Below, in pieces: positions 1 to 6,490 of a DNA stretch of 10,201 nt (positions within the stretch are counted from its first letter, which is position 1; every line of letters starts with the position of its first letter). The DNA lies in assembly GCA_022564135.1 (NCBI GenBank), contig JADFLZ010000047.1:1-10201 (forward strand), in the 5' to 3' direction. The notes under the pieces were generated by a model that did not search any database, was not told the DNA's origin, and saw only the letters and a list, made by a program, of their open reading frames with translations. The translations under genes were made by a program, and so were the position numbers. Source of the DNA: Candidatus Zixiibacteriota bacterium. GTDB lineage: Bacteria > Zixibacteria > MSB-5A5 > GN15 > FEB-12.

Positions 1-638
1 CGGTCCAGGCTGTTTGAAAGCATGGTGACATAGCCGGAAAACTCCTGTCCTAATGTCAGCGGGGTGGCGTCCATTAAATGTGTCCGGCCGATTTTGATAA
101 TATCTTTGAAACTTTCTGATTTCTGTTTAAGTGTATCGCGCAATTTTGTTATGGCCGGAATCAGACGCCGGTCAATTTCTTCAATAGTAGCCAGGTGCAT
201 AGCCGTTGGAAAAACATCGTTGGATGATTGAGATTTATTGACATCGTCATTGGGATGCACCGGTGTTTTTGAGCCAATCTTGCCGCCGGATAGTTCGATG
301 GCGCGATTGGAGATGACTTCGTTACAGTTCATATTTGTCTGGGTTCCCGAACCGGTCTGCCAGATTACCAGCGGGAAATTGTCATCGAGCTTACCCTCGA
401 TAACTTCTTCGGCCGCCTTGACTATCAGATCCCGTTTGTCATCGGCTATTAGCTTAAGTTCGGAGTTTACCAAAGCCGCAGTTTTTTTAATCAGCCCTAA
501 TGCCCGGATAATTTCAGGCGGCATTTTTTCACTACCGATTTTAAAATTTTCTAAAGAACGGGCGGTCTGGGCGCCGTAATATTTATCAGAGGGGACTTTA
601 ATCTCCCCCATCGAATCTGACTCTGTACGAAATGACAT
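1..638 (-). CDS. fumC: Fumarate hydratase class II, N-terminal part (cut by window edge)
   Basis: Class II fumarase, the iron-independent TCA-cycle enzyme that reversibly hydrates fumarate to L-malate in the cytoplasm. Only the first 212 codons are present; the family is about 460 residues, and the C-terminal signature loop lies outside the window. Visible motifs are GSGTQTN (residues 96-102), HPNDDVNKSQSSNDVFPTAMH (128-148, the B-site histidine followed by the SSN substrate loop) and GRTHLMDATPLTLGQEF (185-200), whose His187 matches E. coli FumC His188. The start is ATG at 638, with a strong GGAGG Shine-Dalgarno (643-647) four bases upstream. The protein then opens with FRTESDSMGEIKVP, the usual fumarase beginning. 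Aspartase and argininosuccinate lyase share the superfamily, but the TGSGTQTNMN and HPNDDVN blocks fit fumarase best. It is divergent from the gene at 783. Confidence 0.96.
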   Translation of the reverse strand, partial: MSFRTESDSMGEIKVPSDKYYGAQTARSLENFKIGSEKMPPEIIRALGLIKKTAALVNSELKLIADDKRDLIVKAAEEVIEGKLDDNFPLVIWQTGSGTQTNMNCNEVISNRAIELSGGKIGSKTPVHPNDDVNKSQSSNDVFPTAMHLATIEEIDRRLIPAITKLRDTLKQKSESFKDIIKIGRTHLMDATPLTLGQEFSGYVTMLSNSLD

Positions 639-702
639 ATTGCCTCCGGAAGCTGTTATGTTGCTTCAAGTTCCGGCTCTATAAGGGCCGCTATTTTCAA
701 TA

Positions 703-732
703 AAGGACTTGTAAAACAACAATCAAGTCTTT
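703..732. repeat. Inverted repeat overlapping a candidate promoter
   Basis: The left arm AAGGACTTG (703-711) pairs with the right arm CAAGTCTTT (724-732) across a 12-nt AT-rich spacer. All nine positions pair if one G-U pair is allowed; the inner six (GACTTG/CAAGTC) are perfect. It lies between the divergent fumC and the gene at 783, and its arms overlap the candidate -35 and -10 boxes of the plus-strand promoter, as an operator would. It could also form a weak RNA hairpin in a fumC leader. The dyad is seen directly; an operator role is inference. Confidence 0.4.
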
Positions 733-737
733 ATATT
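709..737 (+). promoter_or_regulatory. Candidate sigma70-type promoter for the 783-2360 gene pair
   Basis: The -35 candidate is TTGTAA (709-714, 4 of 6 consensus bases) and the -10 candidate is TATATT (732-737, 5 of 6), separated by exactly 17 bp. Transcription would begin near 744, leaving a leader of about 40 nt that carries an AAGGGA ribosome site about nine bases before the ATG at 783. AT-rich intergenic DNA gives such matches by chance fairly often, so this is only a candidate. Confidence 0.35.
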
Positions 738-782
738 TACAGGTAATCATAAGCAATACATTTCAAAAAGGGAATCCAAATT

Positions 783-1748
783 ATGGGCTGTAAAATTAAG
801 AAAATTTACTTCCTGCTATTTGTGGTTGCTGTCTTTTTTACGGCAAATCAAGCTTTGGCTGCCACAGCTTCTCTGATTGAGCTCTTTGACGGCACAACTT
901 ATGAGAATGTTAAATTCAAAGCTGATAAGTCTTACAAAGTAATCAGCTTTAAGATAGACGGCAAGAAAAAGAACATCAGCTTTACGGATATTTCAAGAAT
1001 ACTCGACAACAACGGAGAAGATGTTACCGCCAGATATCTTGGCAAATACATGAAGACCAGCCAGGCTGCACAGGGCGAATCTGAGAAAACTTTCCTGAAA
1101 AAGGAAGACTGGCTGGGTGAAACCGATCCTGTCAGAGAAAAATATAATAAACCACTCTGGAGTGTAGCCTTTCCGGTAAGTGTCAATTTCAGCATTCCCG
1201 CGGGCAGTTATTACCAGGGGTTTAAGGCCGGTGTGGGATTTACAGGTGAAATTTTGATTGCAATCAATAGAAATCTTTCGCTGCGGGGTACGGTTTCCAA
1301 ATCCGGCATGCAGGACGACTTAAATGAGATTGCTCCCGGGTTTAGAATAATTGATGACAACCTCAAGTTTAATGTCTGGAAATATTTTATTTCGTTACAA
1401 TACAGCAACGGCCCTAACTGGTCGGCCAATAAAAAGATGGGACTTTACGGTTTCGGTGGAATTGGCGCAGTCTCTCATAAACTCACCGGAGCGGCAATTA
1501 TACAGGACCCGTTCACAGACTCGATGTTCATTATAATCGGCTCAGGCGAAGGCGAATCGAAACTTGCCTTTACATCCGGCTTCGGCTTTGTTGGTCTGCT
1601 ATCCCCGTCTTTTGGAGTAGAATTTGGGGCCACTCTTGATATGATAATGATTGGCACCAGACAGAACACCGCTGCCTTTGACCCCTATGGAAATGTAGAA
1701 ACTGCATTACACATGGATTTTCACGTTGGCCTTATAACTTTTTTGTAG
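783..1748 (+). CDS. Secreted protein with N-terminal small beta domain and probable outer-membrane beta-barrel
   Basis: I do not recognise a named family. A signal peptide is clear: basic residues at 4-7, a hydrophobic run (9-20), and an A-L-A cleavage site after residue 26. Residues about 30-82 form a short strand-rich, lysine-rich unit with the pattern DGTTYENVKF, then SFKIDGKKKNISFTDISRI, then DNNGEDVT. This resembles small domains that precede barrels in some FCB-group proteins. A polar linker (about 88-122) follows. Residues about 125-321 alternate polar and hydrophobic residues with many glycines and aromatics, as in 8-10-stranded outer-membrane barrels, and the chain ends in a hydrophobic strand (HVGLITFL) with Phe second from last. 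AAGGGA lies upstream of the ATG. A lipoprotein gene follows 33 bp later on the same strand, so the two are probably cotranscribed. The barrel is inferred from sequence pattern only. Confidence 0.72.
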   Translation: MGCKIKKIYFLLFVVAVFFTANQALAATASLIELFDGTTYENVKFKADKSYKVISFKIDGKKKNISFTDISRILDNNGEDVTARYLGKYMKTSQAAQGESEKTFLKKEDWLGETDPVREKYNKPLWSVAFPVSVNFSIPAGSYYQGFKAGVGFTGEILIAINRNLSLRGTVSKSGMQDDLNEIAPGFRIIDDNLKFNVWKYFISLQYSNGPNWSANKKMGLYGFGGIGAVSHKLTGAAIIQDPFTDSMFIIIGSGEGESKLAFTSGFGFVGLLSPSFGVEFGATLDMIMIGTRQNTAAFDPYGNVETALHMDFHVGLITFL

Positions 1749-1781
1749 CTAAATAATTTAACTAAAACCGGGGAGTAAATT

Positions 1782-2360
1782 ATGAACTTTTGGAAAAGAT
1801 CTTTACCGCTTTTTGCCGTTATGGCAATGTTGATTGCCGGCGGCTGCGCCAAAAACTACCGCATAACTCACGAACTGGAAGCACCCATTGATAGAATAGC
1901 AATCGCAACAATAGGTGAGATAGTAGATATGCTTCCTGAAGATTTCGATGAAGGCAAGAAGCCTACAACAGAGCAGATTGATGCGTTTAAGTCTCATCTT
2001 ACCGAGCAATTGCGAAAGAAGGAAATTTTTGCTTCAGTGGCCTACGATGAACCTGATGCTCAGTATGTTGTTGAGGGTTCTATTTTGCAATTCAAAAAAG
2101 GCAGCGGCCTTGTTCGCGCATTGATTGGTTTCGGTATCGGCAGCGCAAAAGTGACTACTGAATTGAGGCTGATTAGAAGAGCTAAGAGCCCCGAAGAGCA
2201 GGACGAAGTGATATTCGCCGGCAATTTTAAACAGACAGTTTCAGATTGGATAGAATCAGGCGACAAGATTTTTGAACGGGTTGCCAAAGATTTTGCCAAA
2301 GTTCTCAAGAAAAGAATGAAAAAAATACAAAAACAAATGGATTCGGAAAAAGAAAGTTAA
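1782..2360 (+). CDS. DUF4410-like envelope lipoprotein
   Basis: Predicted lipoprotein of 192 residues. A basic N-terminus (K5, R6) and hydrophobic stretch (8-18) lead to a lipobox ending AGGC with the lipidated cysteine at 22. The mature part begins with a strand-rich region (APIDRIAIATIGEIVDML), has a helix around 63-80, and then the segment YVVEGSILQFKKGSGLVRAL followed by IGFGIGSAKVTTELRL. That glycine-rich pattern is typical of DUF4410-type lipoproteins, whose function is unknown. The C-terminus (about 160-192) is a highly charged, lysine-rich helix with coiled-coil character. A strong GGGGAG ribosome site (1770-1775) lies six bases before the ATG. It is the second gene of a pair with the barrel candidate at 783, so a role as its periplasmic partner is plausible but unproven. 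Family assignment is by pattern memory only. Confidence 0.75.
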   Translation: MNFWKRSLPLFAVMAMLIAGGCAKNYRITHELEAPIDRIAIATIGEIVDMLPEDFDEGKKPTTEQIDAFKSHLTEQLRKKEIFASVAYDEPDAQYVVEGSILQFKKGSGLVRALIGFGIGSAKVTTELRLIRRAKSPEEQDEVIFAGNFKQTVSDWIESGDKIFERVAKDFAKVLKKRMKKIQKQMDSEKES

Positions 2361-2375
2361 GCTTCGTTCATCTGT

Positions 2376-2395
2376 CTGTTTTTGATAAAAAACAG
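2376..2395. terminator. AT-rich hairpin at convergent junction, possible bidirectional terminator
   Basis: CTGTTTTT (2376-2383) and AAAAACAG (2388-2395) form a perfect 8-bp stem with a GATA loop, inside the 46 bp between the convergent gene ending at 2360 and lysS ending at 2407. Its position and symmetry suit a shared terminator. The stem has only two G-C pairs and no long T-tract follows it on either strand, so it would be a weak intrinsic terminator. Confidence 0.35.
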
Positions 2396-2406
2396 CATCC
2401 TGCGAT

Positions 2407-3981
2407 TTAAGAGTTCTCTTCTTTAGCAATCTGTGCCAGGATTTTTGAAAACTGTCCGGAGCCGTCGCCAGCGTCTTTCATCTGAGGAAAAAGAATCACA
2501 TCGCGAATTGTCTGCTGATTGGTCAATATCATGACCAGCCGGTCAATGCCGAAACCAAGCCCGGCGGTGGGGGGCATGCCATAGGCCAAAGCAGTTATAA
2601 AATCATCATCCAGCGGCTGGGCTTCTTCGTCACCGGCCTCCAGAGTTTTGCCCTGCTCCATAAACCGCTGCAGCTGGTCGATCGGGTCGTTTAGTTCGCT
2701 AAAGGCGTTACCCGTTTCCTGTCCGGCTATGAAAAGCTCAAAGCGTTCAGTCAGACGGGGGTCATCGCGATGCTTTTTAGCCAGAGGTGAAATTTCTACC
2801 GGAAAATCGGCCACAAACGTCGGCTGCACTAAAGTGTGCTCTACTTTATCTTCCCACAAGGCTTCAATCACTTTACCGCGGTTGATTAAGCCTTCACGTT
2901 CTACTCCGTGTTCTTTGGCTACTTTTTTCGCTTCTTCAAACGACATTTCGGTTAAATCAACACCGATGGCATCGTTGATTGAGCCAATCATGGTGATCCA
3001 CTTGAATTTTGGTTCAAAGTCCAGTTCTTTGTCGCCATATTTTATTTTATAACTTCCATGGATTTTAAAAACTACATCCCGTAATAACTCTTCAAACAGC
3101 GCCGCGATATCTTTGTAGTCGGCGTAAGCCCAGTACATTTCTATCATAGAAAATTCCGGATTGTGCAGCCGGCTTAAGCCTTCGTTTCTGAAATCTTTGC
3201 AGAACTCCCAGACTTTGTCAAAACCGCCGACAATCAGGCGCTTCAGATAAAGTTCGTCGGCGATGCGAAGAAACATTTCTTTGGCCAGTTTTTCGTGATA
3301 AGTTTTAAACGGTTTAGCGGCAGCGCCGCCGTAGAGCGGCTGAAGAATCGGCGTTTCTACTTCGAGAAATCCCTTACTGTTTAAAAAATCGCGAATCGTC
3401 TGAATAATTTCTGTCCGTTTTCTGAAAACTTCGCGTACCTCGGGACTGACTATCAAATCAGCATAGCGTCTGCGGTAACGGGTTTCGACGTCGGATAATC
3501 CGGCATGTTTATCAGGCAGCGGGTGCAGTGACTTACAGAGAATTTCAAAGTTTGTGACTTTGATAGTTTTTTCGCCGGTGCGGGTGGTGAACATAGTCCC
3601 CCGGCAGCCGACAATGTCTCCCAGATCCAGAATATCAAATCGCTGGAAGTTCTCTTCTCCGACATCGTTAGTTTTTAAGTAAACCTGAATTTTTCCGCTT
3701 TGATCATGAATATCGGCAAAAATCGACTTCCCCATTTTGCGTTTGAGCATAATGCGGCCGGCCACTGCAACTTCTGTAGCGCCTTCGGCAAGTTCGTCAA
3801 AATTTTCATGTAATTCTACGGCGCTGTGTGTCCGCTCGTATTTATAGGGATAGACGTTCAGGCCTTCTTTTTCGAATTTAAGTACTTTGTTGCGGCGGAT
3901 TTTTACTAATTCCGCAAGTGGTTTTTGAATTTCGGTTTTATCGCCGCTCTGATTTTGATTTATACGTTTTTCGTCTGACAT
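2407..3981 (-). CDS. lysS: Lysyl-tRNA synthetase, class II
   Basis: Charges tRNA-Lys with lysine in the cytoplasm using ATP. At 524 residues it is slightly longer than the usual ~500. An N-terminal anticodon-binding OB fold spans about 72-150. The class II catalytic core has motif 1 around 204-213 (GFLEVETPIL), the LysRS signature GGAAAKPF (218-225), motif 2 at 264-281 (FRNEG, HNPEF) and motif 3 at 474-486 (GLGFGIDRLVMIL). QETGNAFSELNDP (421-433) is a further LysRS-specific block. The first ~20 residues are a polar extension and probably disordered. In the motif 2 loop the order is S-R-L-H rather than the S-V-R-H of E. coli, as in Bacteroidota-type enzymes. The start is ATG with only an A/G-rich stretch upstream, 26 bp after coaD; it is probably the last gene of the long minus-strand unit. 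Confidence 0.98.
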   Translation of the reverse strand: MSDEKRINQNQSGDKTEIQKPLAELVKIRRNKVLKFEKEGLNVYPYKYERTHSAVELHENFDELAEGATEVAVAGRIMLKRKMGKSIFADIHDQSGKIQVYLKTNDVGEENFQRFDILDLGDIVGCRGTMFTTRTGEKTIKVTNFEILCKSLHPLPDKHAGLSDVETRYRRRYADLIVSPEVREVFRKRTEIIQTIRDFLNSKGFLEVETPILQPLYGGAAAKPFKTYHEKLAKEMFLRIADELYLKRLIVGGFDKVWEFCKDFRNEGLSRLHNPEFSMIEMYWAYADYKDIAALFEELLRDVVFKIHGSYKIKYGDKELDFEPKFKWITMIGSINDAIGVDLTEMSFEEAKKVAKEHGVEREGLINRGKVIEALWEDKVEHTLVQPTFVADFPVEISPLAKKHRDDPRLTERFELFIAGQETGNAFSELNDPIDQLQRFMEQGKTLEAGDEEAQPLDDDFITALAYGMPPTAGLGFGIDRLVMILTNQQTIRDVILFPQMKDAGDGSGQFSKILAQIAKEENS

Positions 3982-4007
3982 CTGTTCTTTTCTTCTGGTT
4001 CTGATTG

Positions 4008-4487
4008 TTATTTTATTTTCTGCTCAAACATTTTTACTACGTTTGTGGGAACCAGGTCTTCTACATCGCCGCCATGGCGAGCGACATCTTTGACGATTGT
4101 CGAAGAAAGATAGACCCAGGACAGCGAGGGCATCAGAAAAACCGTTTCTACATCTCTGGCCAGTTTACGGTTCATCAGGGCCATCTGAAACTCGTATTCA
4201 AAATCCGAGACAGCTCTGAGTCCGCGGATAATCGCCACCGCTTTTTCACGCTGGGCCAGTTCAGCTAAGAGTCCCTCGAATCCGATTACTTTCAGTTCGC
4301 AGGCCATACTTTTATCGCCGCTGGCCTGTTTGACCATGTCTAAGCGTTCTTGGAAACTGAACATGGCTGATTTTCCGGCAGATTTCGAAACGGCTATTGT
4401 CAGGCTGTCAAATAAATGGCAGGCCCGCTCCATCAGCGAAATATGCCCGTTTGTAACCGGGTCAAATGTCCCCGGATAAATAGCCAT
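4008..4487 (-). CDS. coaD: Pantetheine-phosphate adenylyltransferase
   Basis: Catalyses the penultimate step of coenzyme A synthesis: 4'-phosphopantetheine plus ATP gives dephospho-CoA plus pyrophosphate. Numbered from the ATG at 4487, the chain is 159 residues, the same as E. coli CoaD. It shows the nucleotidyltransferase motif TNGH (12-15) after AIYPGTFDP, the substrate-binding block IIRGLRAVSDFEYEFQ (86-101) and the C-terminal SSTIVKDVARHGGDVEDLVP region (128-147) with the SST ATP-binding turn. An in-frame TTG at 4511 would add eight residues (through SENKSKR). Neither start has a good Shine-Dalgarno, and I chose the ATG because of codon preference and family length. It is followed 26 bp later by lysS and preceded by the PilM-like gene. 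The hexamer fold and catalytic role come from family knowledge. Confidence 0.95.
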   Translation of the reverse strand: MAIYPGTFDPVTNGHISLMERACHLFDSLTIAVSKSAGKSAMFSFQERLDMVKQASGDKSMACELKVIGFEGLLAELAQREKAVAIIRGLRAVSDFEYEFQMALMNRKLARDVETVFLMPSLSWVYLSSTIVKDVARHGGDVEDLVPTNVVKMFEQKIK

Positions 4488-4530
4488 TCTTTTGCTTTTA
4501 TTTTCGCTCAATATATAGTCCGCACTTTTT

Positions 4531-4557
4531 TGTATATCATAAAATCTGTCGTGGCAA
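4531..4557 (-). promoter_or_regulatory. Weak candidate promoter ahead of coaD
   Basis: On the minus strand TTGCCA (4557-4552, 5 of 6 to the -35 consensus) is followed after 15 bp by TATACA (4536-4531, 4 of 6). Such a promoter could start a separate coaD-lysS transcript inside the longer unit. The spacing is short and the -10 is poor. The 99 bp between the PilM-like stop and the coaD ATG otherwise holds only a short GC hairpin just after the PilM-like gene (near 4567-4580), with no T-tract. Confidence 0.2.
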
Positions 4558-4586
4558 AATATGAAAGAGGCCCGAAGCAGGCAAGT

Positions 4587-5435
4587 TTATTCGGTCGTCA
4601 ATCCCAGCGCTACCAGAAAATCTTTAGCGGCTAAGCCTGTTTCTGAGACTGACTCAGACAGGCAGGAGGGTCTTATAACAGGCTCGGCTACCTTTAGCGC
4701 CAGTTTGCGCTCTAGTATTTCTATATCTTCGTCAGCGAAGGAATGACCGCAGATATAAAGGCTTTCAAGCTCAGCATCCCGGTAATATCTGCTGATAGAA
4801 TTGAGCTTAAAATTGAGGAAAGTTTTCAGTTCAGCTGCAAGTCGGAATATATCCCTGTCGCTGCCGCTGGTCAGCCTGTGCCAGTCAAAATGTCCCAGAG
4901 CAACAATCCTTTTATCAAAAATGAAACAGAGCGAAGCTCTATTGTCTGAAAAATCTGTCAGGCATATCAGACCGCCCGGCTGATTATCACAGTAGCTCAA
5001 AAATCCAAGACCCAGGGCCACCGCTCTCATCTTAAAACCGGATATATTTTTCTCTTTAGCCAGCAGATCAGACAGTACGGTTTTTCTGGTAAGCAGGCAG
5101 ATGAAGCGGTTCTTCTGGTTGGTTGCTATAGTATCATAGCAAAACTGTTCGGGATCTTCCGGCAGGGAATGTTTTAGCTCAAACTTAATTTGTCCCTCGA
5201 TATTATCATAGTCCGGGTTGGCGATGCTGACTTCTTTGACCATCACCAGATTATCCGCAATTGAAAAGTAGTTTTTAGTGCCGTTTGGCTCTGGCTCCGG
5301 CCGCACTCTTTCGTCAATTAGATGCGAGGAAATCGAAGTGATTCTGGCGCCGCTTTTAGTTACAGCCACTTCTACAGCCTTGCGCCGGCCTCCGGCAATA
5401 TCCAGTCCTAGTATTCTATCGCTTTGGTGGTCCAT
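4587..5435 (-). CDS. PilM-like actin-fold protein with degenerate nucleotide-binding motifs
   Basis: A 282-residue protein resembling PilM, the cytoplasmic actin/FtsA-like component of type IV pilus assembly (normally about 340-380 residues). It has a beta-hairpin start ILGLDIAGGRRKAVEVA (8-24) in the place of the phosphate-1 loop. The block LVMVKEVSIANPDYDNIEGQ followed by a FELKHSLPEDPEQF segment (85-98) matches the PilM pattern of a paired helix and an LP turn, and the end DFLVALGLT matches the family's closing strand. The phosphate-2 site reads DFSDNRASL (161-169) instead of D-[IL]-G, and the late glycine pair is CGH (229-231), so ATP binding may be lost. No transmembrane segment is seen. 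Its first 28 bases overlap the 3' end of the ComEA-like gene, which suggests translational coupling. No pilN, pilO or pilQ is present nearby, so the role is uncertain. Confidence 0.62.
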   Translation of the reverse strand: MDHQSDRILGLDIAGGRRKAVEVAVTKSGARITSISSHLIDERVRPEPEPNGTKNYFSIADNLVMVKEVSIANPDYDNIEGQIKFELKHSLPEDPEQFCYDTIATNQKNRFICLLTRKTVLSDLLAKEKNISGFKMRAVALGLGFLSYCDNQPGGLICLTDFSDNRASLCFIFDKRIVALGHFDWHRLTSGSDRDIFRLAAELKTFLNFKLNSISRYYRDAELESLYICGHSFADEDIEILERKLALKVAEPVIRPSCLSESVSETGLAAKDFLVALGLTTE

Positions 5436-5800
5436 TTATTTATTTTCAGGTAGGGTTTCAATTTTTCAAATTTTTTGGCGCCAATGCCGGAAACTTCGGT
5501 AATGTCCACCTCTTTTTCAAATCTATGGTGCTGCCGATATTCAATTATTCTATCAGCCAAAACTTTGCCCACACCCGGTAAAAGTTCCAGCGAATCAGCC
5601 GGTGCGGTGTTGGGGTCCAGCACAAAAATACCGGTTAATTCTCGCTCGGCCTCGCCAATAAAGACCTTAAAACCTGGTGAAGCCGAAGTGGGCACCGAAA
5701 AGGATTCTACAAACAGGTAACCAGCCATTATCAGTATGCTGCCACTGAGAACCGCCAGAAATTTTAACTGCCTTGACGAAAAATCAAAAAACTGATTCAT
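5408..5800 (-). CDS. ComEA-like membrane-anchored helix-hairpin-helix protein
   Basis: A 130-residue protein with one N-terminal membrane segment (about 12-31) and a C-terminal tandem helix-hairpin-helix domain (about 59-120). It begins with LDPNTAPADSLELLPGVG (61-78), then the hairpins LPGVGKVLADRI (74-85) and VSGIGAKKFEKL (103-114). This is the ComEA architecture: in competent bacteria ComEA binds incoming double-stranded DNA outside the inner membrane. Here the anchor places the DNA-binding domain in the periplasm. Residues 32-58 form a linker that I do not recognise. HhH domains also occur in unrelated small proteins, so a DNA-uptake role is inference. The start is ATG at 5800 in AT-rich sequence with no clear Shine-Dalgarno. 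Its last 28 bases overlap the start of the PilM-like gene in another frame. Confidence 0.8.
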   Translation of the reverse strand: MNQFFDFSSRQLKFLAVLSGSILIMAGYLFVESFSVPTSASPGFKVFIGEAERELTGIFVLDPNTAPADSLELLPGVGKVLADRIIEYRQHHRFEKEVDITEVSGIGAKKFEKLKPYLKINKWTTKAIEY

Positions 5801-5853
5801 AATATTAATAAAATCGCTTACTGAAAAGTAAGACGAAAATTCAAGAATGGCAA

Positions 5854-6417
5854 CTATTCTGAGCTGTTCTGGTTGTCCCGAATTGTTCCTGAAACACGAT
5901 TTAGAATTTTAATACGGGTCAAACCGGGGTCCGTTTCCATCCCCCAGCCGGTGATGACATCACCGTTTTTAGTAATCCTGACGAAGGCATCGGTCTCGAT
6001 TTTATCTGTATTAAAATTCCAGAAAAGATAATCAGTTTCTAGTTTGGAGCTGTCGTTGGTTGTAACTACCACATTGCCGTAAACATAAAGAAGCTTGCTT
6101 CTTTCCCGGATAATCCCGGAATCACCAACCAATTCTGTTTTAAGCTGACCGAGAGAATCAAAAAAATCGATTTCCAGCTGATAGGCCATAGTCGAATCCT
6201 GAGCTTCGAATTTCAAAAGTCTCTCAGCTATAATTTCTGTTGTTACTACCTCTCTTTCATAGAGATAAATAGTGGCTCCCCGTAATTCTGAGTCAGGGAC
6301 AAGAGTCTGATTTGCAGTAGAGTCGGAGTCCAAAGAGACTTTTTCTTCTCTGGAACAACCGGAAATAACAACTGCCATGAGAGATAAGAGAGCTAATATG
6401 TAGAAACTTTTTTTCAT
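5854..6417 (-). CDS. lptC: LPS export protein LptC (lipoprotein form)
   Basis: Component of the Lpt bridge that moves LPS from the inner to the outer membrane; LptC passes LPS from LptB2FG to LptA. The chain has 187 residues with a signal peptide and a clear lipobox (VISGC, Cys21), so it is probably lipid-anchored rather than tethered by a helix as in E. coli. Residues about 47-175 show the LptC/OstA beta-jellyroll pattern: LRGATIYLYE, then LVGDSGIIRE, LYVYGNVVVTT (110-120), LETDYLFWN (126-134), IETDAFVRIT (140-149) and VITGWGMETDPG (154-165). The YGNV, TDYL-W-N and TD-V-T blocks are the diagnostic ones. It lies 73 bp after the acyltransferase gene and 53 bp before the ComEA-like gene. LptA and LptB do not follow. 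No strong ribosome site is seen, only AGAAAGA. Confidence 0.88.
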   Translation of the reverse strand: MKKSFYILALLSLMAVVISGCSREEKVSLDSDSTANQTLVPDSELRGATIYLYEREVVTTEIIAERLLKFEAQDSTMAYQLEIDFFDSLGQLKTELVGDSGIIRERSKLLYVYGNVVVTTNDSSKLETDYLFWNFNTDKIETDAFVRITKNGDVITGWGMETDPGLTRIKILNRVSGTIRDNQNSSE

Positions 6418-6490
6418 TCTATCTTTCTAAGTTAAAGTCAGGGCGCCAAATGTCGTCAATTTGCCAAAAATGTCAAGTCCTTAAACTACC

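Noticed and set aside
238..579. Plus-strand open frame of 113 codons
   Set aside because: It is antisense to fumC, whose motifs are unambiguous on the minus strand; the plus-strand product has no recognisable features.
2648..3052. Plus-strand open frame of 134 codons
   Set aside because: It is a shadow of lysS; the serine-rich composition is typical of an antisense frame.
4587..5800. Complete type IV pilus or competence island
   Set aside because: Only a ComEA-like and a PilM-like gene are present; no pilin, PilN/O/P/Q, ATPase or ComEC is in the window.
5817..5832. CTTAC/GTAAG hairpin with 6-nt loop between lptC and the ComEA-like gene
   Set aside because: The stem is only 5 bp with no clean T-tract, too weak to call a terminator; chance is likely.
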